From Streptomyces tendae (lineage in GTDB: Bacteria > Actinomycetota > Actinomycetes > Streptomycetales > Streptomycetaceae), in contig NZ_CP043959.1 of the NCBI RefSeq assembly GCF_008632955.1, forward strand, positions 1,984,001-2,048,000: a stretch of DNA of 64,000 nucleotides, given 5' to 3'. Position numbers and translations under genes: made by a program. How positions within the stretch are numbered: position 1 is the stretch's first letter; each line of letters starts with the position of its first letter. Below are positions 60,549 to 64,000 of this stretch, piece by piece. The notes beneath the pieces were generated by a model. That model had not been told where the DNA came from. It was given only the letters and a program-made list of their open reading frames with translations, and made no database searches.

Positions 60549-62087
60549 CTACTCCTCGTCCTCGAGCCAGCCCATGGTCCGCTCGACGGCCTTGAGCCAG
60601 CTCTTGTACTCACGGTCGCGGGTGTCCGCGTCCATGCGGGGGGTCCACTCGGCGGCCCGCCGCCAGTTGGCGCGCAGGTCGTCGGTGCTGTTCCAGAAGC
60701 CGACGGCGAGGCCGGCGGCGTAGGCGGCGCCGAGGCAGGTGGTCTCGGCGACCATCGGGCGCACCACGGGGGCGTCCACGAAGTCGGCGAGGGTCTGCAT
60801 CAGCAGGTTGTTGGAGGTCATGCCGCCGTCGACCTTGAGGGCGGCGAGCTCCACGCCGGAGTCCTTCGTCATGGCGTCGGCGATCTCCCGCGTCTGCCAG
60901 GCGGTGGCCTCCAGGACGGCGCGCGCGAGGTGCGCCTTGGTGACGTACCGGGTGAGGCCGGCGATCACACCGCGGGCGTCGGAGCGCCAGTACGGGGCGA
61001 ACAGGCCGGAGAAGGCCGGTACGAAGTAGGCGCCGCCGTTGTCCTCGACGGACAGCGCCAGGGTCTCGATCTCCGCGGCGGTGGAGATCAGGCCCATCTG
61101 GTCGCGCATCCACTGCACCAGCGAACCGGTGACGGCGATCGAGCCCTCCAGGGCGTAGACCGGCTTCTGGTCGCCGATCTGGTAGCCGACCGTGGTCAGC
61201 AGGCCGCTGTAGGAGTTGATGAGCTTGTCGCCGGTGTTCATCACCATGAAGGTGCCGGTGCCGTAGGTCGACTTGGTCTCGCCCTCGGCGAAGCAGGTCT
61301 GGCCGAACAGGGCCGCCTGCTGGTCGCCCAGGGCGGAGGCCACCGGGATGCCGCCGAGCAGGTCGCCCAGCTTGCCGCCCGTGATCTCGCCGTACACCTC
61401 GGCGGAGGAGCGGATCTCGGGCAGCATCGGCATCGGGACGCCGATCGACTCGGCGATCCGCTCGTCCCACTGCATGGTGTGCAGGTTCATGAGCAGGGTG
61501 CGGGAGGCGTTGGTCACGTCGGTGACGTGCCGGCCGCCGTCCACTCCGCCCGTGAGGTTCCAAATGACCCATGTGTCCATGGTGCCGAAAAGAATGTCGC
61601 CCGCCTCCGCACGCTCCTTGAGGCCGTCGACGTTGTCGAGCAGCCACCGGGCCTTGGGGCCGGCGAAGTAGGAGGCGAGGGGGAGGCCGGTCTCGCGGCG
61701 GAAGCGGTCCTGGCCGACGTTGCGGCCGAGCTCCTTGCACAGGGCGTCGGTGCGGGTGTCCTGCCAGACGATCGCGTTGTGGACGGGCTCACCCGTGTGG
61801 CGGTCCCACAGCACGGTGGTCTCGCGCTGGTTGGTGATGCCGATGGCCTTGATGTCGTCGCGGGTGATGCCGGCCTTGGCGACGGCGCCGGCGACGACCT
61901 CCTGGACGTTGGTCCAGATCTCGGTGGCGTCGTGCTCGACCCAGCCGGGCTTGGGGAAGATCTGCTCGTGCTCCTTCTGGTCGACGGAGACGATGCGCCC
62001 GTCGCGGTCGAAGACGATGCAGCGGGAGGACGTGGTGCCCTGGTCGATGGCGGCGATGAACGGGCCGGCGGTGTGGGCGTCGGTCAC
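60549..62087 (-). CDS. glpK: Glycerol kinase
   Basis: A 512-residue FGGY kinase phosphorylating glycerol. [20 protein letters not shown] at the N-terminus, [49 protein letters not shown] and [20 protein letters not shown] are family signatures. It starts at GTG 62087 with CCAGGAGCACACC ahead. It lies 83 bp after glpF. Confidence 0.95.
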   Translation of the reverse strand: MTDAHTAGPFIAAIDQGTTSSRCIVFDRDGRIVSVDQKEHEQIFPKPGWVEHDATEIWTNVQEVVAGAVAKAGITRDDIKAIGITNQRETTVLWDRHTGEPVHNAIVWQDTRTDALCKELGRNVGQDRFRRETGLPLASYFAGPKARWLLDNVDGLKERAEAGDILFGTMDTWVIWNLTGGVDGGRHVTDVTNASRTLLMNLHTMQWDERIAESIGVPMPMLPEIRSSAEVYGEITGGKLGDLLGGIPVASALGDQQAALFGQTCFAEGETKSTYGTGTFMVMNTGDKLINSYSGLLTTVGYQIGDQKPVYALEGSIAVTGSLVQWMRDQMGLISTAAEIETLALSVEDNGGAYFVPAFSGLFAPYWRSDARGVIAGLTRYVTKAHLARAVLEATAWQTREIADAMTKDSGVELAALKVDGGMTSNNLLMQTLADFVDAPVVRPMVAETTCLGAAYAAGLAVGFWNSTDDLRANWRRAAEWTPRMDADTRDREYKSWLKAVERTMGWLEDEE

Positions 62088-62170
62088 GGTGTGCTCCTGG
62101 AAGTTCCTTGGTTACGGGGCAGTGGGTACGGCGCTTCTACAACGATCGCGGTGAAGGGCGATGCGGTCAT

Positions 62171-62965
62171 CTATGCGAAGGCGACGTTGTAGACGCCGGC
62201 CGCGATGGCGCCGCCGATCAGCGGACCGACCACCGGGACCCAGGCGTACGACCAGTCGGAGCCGCCCTTGTTGGGCAGCGGCAGCAGGGCGTGGATGATG
62301 CGGGGGCCGAGGTCACGGGCGGGGTTGATGGCGTAACCGGTCGGGCCGCCCAGGGACAGACCGATCGAGACGACCACGAGCGCCGTGATCAGACCGCCCA
62401 GCACGCCGAGGCCGTTGCCCGCGTCGTTCAGGCCCTGCGTGAGGACGGCGAGCAGCAGCACGAAGGTGCCGATGATCTCCGTGGCGAGGTTCTGCACCGT
62501 GTGCCGGATCTCCGGGCCGGTGGAGAAGACGCCGAGCACCGGGCCCGCGCCCTTCTCCTGCGCCTCGACGGCCTTGGCGGCGGTCGTCTGGGCACCCGGT
62601 CCGCCCACGATCTCCTTGTCGGTGAGGTGGGCGTGGAACTGGCCGTAGTAGGCGAGCCACACCAGCGTGGCGCCGATCATCGCGCCGAGGATCTGCGCGG
62701 CGAAGTACGTCGGAACGTTGGCCCACCCGCCGTCCTTGATGGCGAGCGCGAGGGTCACGGCCGGGTTGAGGTGGGCGCCGGAGAGCGGCCCCGATATGTA
62801 GACCGCCGTCATGACGGCGAAGCCCCAGCCGAAGGCGATGGCGAGCCAGCCGGCGTTGCGGGCCTTGGAGGCCTTGAGCGTCACGGCGGCACACACACCG
62901 CCGCCGAGCAGGATGAGTATGGCGGTACCGATGGTCTCGCCGATGAAGATGTCGGAGCTGGACAC
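62171..62965 (-). CDS. glpF: Glycerol uptake facilitator (aquaglyceroporin)
   Basis: A 264-residue channel with six helices and both NPA-type half-helices, [10 protein letters not shown] and [11 protein letters not shown]; the aspartate after the second NPA is typical of glycerol channels. An insert at about residues 120-155 is polar ([17 protein letters not shown]). GTG 62965 follows AAAGGAG. First gene of the operon, 401 bp downstream of gylR. Confidence 0.94.
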   Translation of the reverse strand: MSSSDIFIGETIGTAILILLGGGVCAAVTLKASKARNAGWLAIAFGWGFAVMTAVYISGPLSGAHLNPAVTLALAIKDGGWANVPTYFAAQILGAMIGATLVWLAYYGQFHAHLTDKEIVGGPGAQTTAAKAVEAQEKGAGPVLGVFSTGPEIRHTVQNLATEIIGTFVLLLAVLTQGLNDAGNGLGVLGGLITALVVVSIGLSLGGPTGYAINPARDLGPRIIHALLPLPNKGGSDWSYAWVPVVGPLIGGAIAAGVYNVAFA

Positions 62966-63366
62966 CCGCGACTCCTTTGTCCTTCGTCCAGGGAAGCCGA
63001 CCCCCGGGTCCCTCCGGGGATTGGCGCCCTCAGGGGTGAGAGCGTTGCCGGCCCTTGGCGTTGTCCCACTCTAGCGCGTATTGCCGGTAGGTGTTCGACA
63101 ATGCCGACCGATGGACGGGAGTCTTGCCCGGTGCCAGGGATGCGTCAAGGGTCTTGGTTGTCGAAAGTGCGATCGTTATTGATCGTCGAGAGCCGCTGTA
63201 AGCGGTCGTGATCGCCAAGGCCGGTCGGGCTCCGTCGCGCGGCGCCGCGCGCGTGCGGGCGGTGTCCGCCGCTGCCCGGTGCCGCCCGCGCACGACTGCG
63301 ACCCGGGTCCGCCCCTGAGGCGTCCGGGTCCTGTGTGATCCGTGAGGGGTGCGGGGGCCCGCCCGC
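62966..63366. promoter_or_regulatory. gylR-glpF intergenic control region
   Basis: I find no gene in these 401 bp. TTCGACAA (63094-63101) and TTGTCGAA (63158-63165) are exact 8-bp inverted sites 56 bp apart, and GATCGT-type repeats occur at 63171-63186. By analogy with the S. coelicolor gyl operon, the GylR-controlled glycerol promoter should lie here. I cannot place the -35 and -10 with confidence. Confidence 0.5.
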
Positions 63367-64000
63367 TCAGAAGCGTCCGGCGCCCAGGTCCCGCGACACC
63401 GCGCGGGCGCAGTCCCGTACCGCGGCGATCAGCTCGGACCGCAGCTCGCCGTCCCGGCGCAGCCGCTCCACCGCCCCCGTGATGCCGACCGCCCCCACCG
63501 GCATCCGCCGCCGGTCGTGGATCGGCGCGGCGAGGGAGGCCACACCCTCCCAGGTCTCCTCCACGTCCGCCGCGTAGCCCCGGGCGCGGGTGAGGTCGAG
63601 GAGGTGCTCGAAGGCGTCCGGGTCGCAGACGGTGCGGTCGGTGAACGCCTTGCGGTCGGCCTCCAGGGCCTCGCTGTGCGCGACCGGGTCGTACGCCGAC
63701 AGGACCTTGCCGAGGGCCGTGGAGTGCAGCGGCTGCATCGCCCCGATCTCCAGCACCTGCCGGCTGTCGTCGGGCCGGAAGACGTGGTGGACGATCAGCA
63801 CGCCTGCTGGTGCAGCACCCGAGGTAGACGCTCTCGCCGCTGGAGCGGGCCAGGTCGTCCGTCCACACCAGGGCGCGGGCCCGCAGCTCGTGCACGTCCA
63901 GGTAGGTGGTGCCCAGGCGCAGCAGCTCGGCGCCCAGCTGGTAGCGGCCGGAGGCCTCGTCCTGCTCGACGAACCCCTCCTGCTGGAGTGTGCGCAGGAT
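63367..64000 (-). pseudogene. gylR: Glycerol operon regulator GylR (IclR family), 3' part, apparent frameshifts
   Basis: Entering from the right edge, the frame reads ILRTLQQEGFVEQDEASGRY (end of the IclR winged helix), QLGAELLRLGTTYLDVHELR and DDLARSSGESVYLG. It then resumes in another frame with VLIVHHVFRPDDSRQVLEIG, MQPLHSTALGKVLSAYDP and APIHDRRRMPVGAVGITGAV, the IclR effector domain. Restoring one C in the runs at 63818-63820 and 63803-63804 rejoins them, so I assume assembly deletions. GylR represses glpFKD until glycerol-3-phosphate is present. The first part of the gene lies outside the window. Confidence 0.85.

Noticed and set aside
57674..60595. 973-residue plus-strand frame across parJ and glpD
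   Set aside because: Antisense of two well-identified genes; no motif and implausible composition.

Overview
The window is a 64-kb piece of a Streptomyces chromosome. The evidence is very high GC, GTG starts, many TetR/GntR regulators, two chaplin genes, a mycothiol-biosynthesis gene and a gyl glycerol operon. From memory, gene order from the alcohol/aldehyde dehydrogenases through soxR, gntR-gntK-gntP, the chaplins and mshC to glpD-glpK-glpF-gylR matches the S. coelicolor SCO1658-SCO1710 region. This is therefore core-chromosome DNA. I see no prophage, insertion sequence, CRISPR array, rRNA operon or antibiotic gene cluster.

Layout. 1-1.2 kb: end of an ABC-transporter ATPase gene and its divergent TetR regulator. 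1.2-6.3 kb: a leftward block with homogentisate dioxygenase (tyrosine catabolism), a GntR regulator, a lone type ISP-like domain protein and a discoidin-like protein. 6.5-14.5 kb: lipoprotein/TetR pair, orphan molybdopterin oxidoreductase, citrate transporter, MFS pump and an orphan sugar-type ABC ATPase. 14.6-25.6 kb: oxidoreductases and acyl-CoA enzymes interleaved with TetR/ArsR regulators. 25.7-36 kb: soxR, a decayed RNA ligase, a muramidase, an SDR/TetR pair, an acyl-CoA dehydrogenase plus APH-type kinase, DUF202 proteins and a Nudix enzyme. 36-43 kb: amino-acid permease, a sulfite-oxidase-like enzyme with its membrane cytochrome, and gluconate uptake and phosphorylation under GntR. 43.3 kb: tRNA-Leu(GAG). 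43.5-54 kb: M20 peptidase, chpH and chpC, a RecD-like protein without a Walker A motif, aldo/keto and F420-type reductases, a ferritin-like protein and CorA. 54-57.6 kb: phosphatase, DUF3090, SCO1664-family and mshC (mycothiol). 57.7-64 kb: parJ and the glycerol operon.

How genes work together. Several regulators can be tied to targets by shared palindromes. A 14-bp core ACCGGTCGGTATGC recurs at three promoters (7.7, 29.1 and 33.2 kb). A 19-bp AAACTA/TAGTTT palindrome links the aldehyde/alcohol dehydrogenase operon to a TetR/acyl-CoA dehydrogenase pair 8 kb away. A CTAAGC-type site links another TetR to its MaoC neighbour. These make the window rich in small acyl-CoA and alcohol catabolic modules.

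Caution about the sequence. At least seven conserved genes (the first ABC ATPase, the sulfite-oxidase-like enzyme, gntK, the phosphatase, parJ, gylR and a DUF202 gene with an 18-C tract) are broken by what look like single missing or miscounted C/G bases in short G/C runs. I read this as assembly error, not gene decay. The RNA-ligase remnant, which carries in-frame deletions, looks like genuine decay. I saw no clearly new multi-gene system. The best leads are the shared operators, the kinase/acyl-CoA dehydrogenase pair, the Walker-A-less RecD relative and the collagen-like chaplin stalk.
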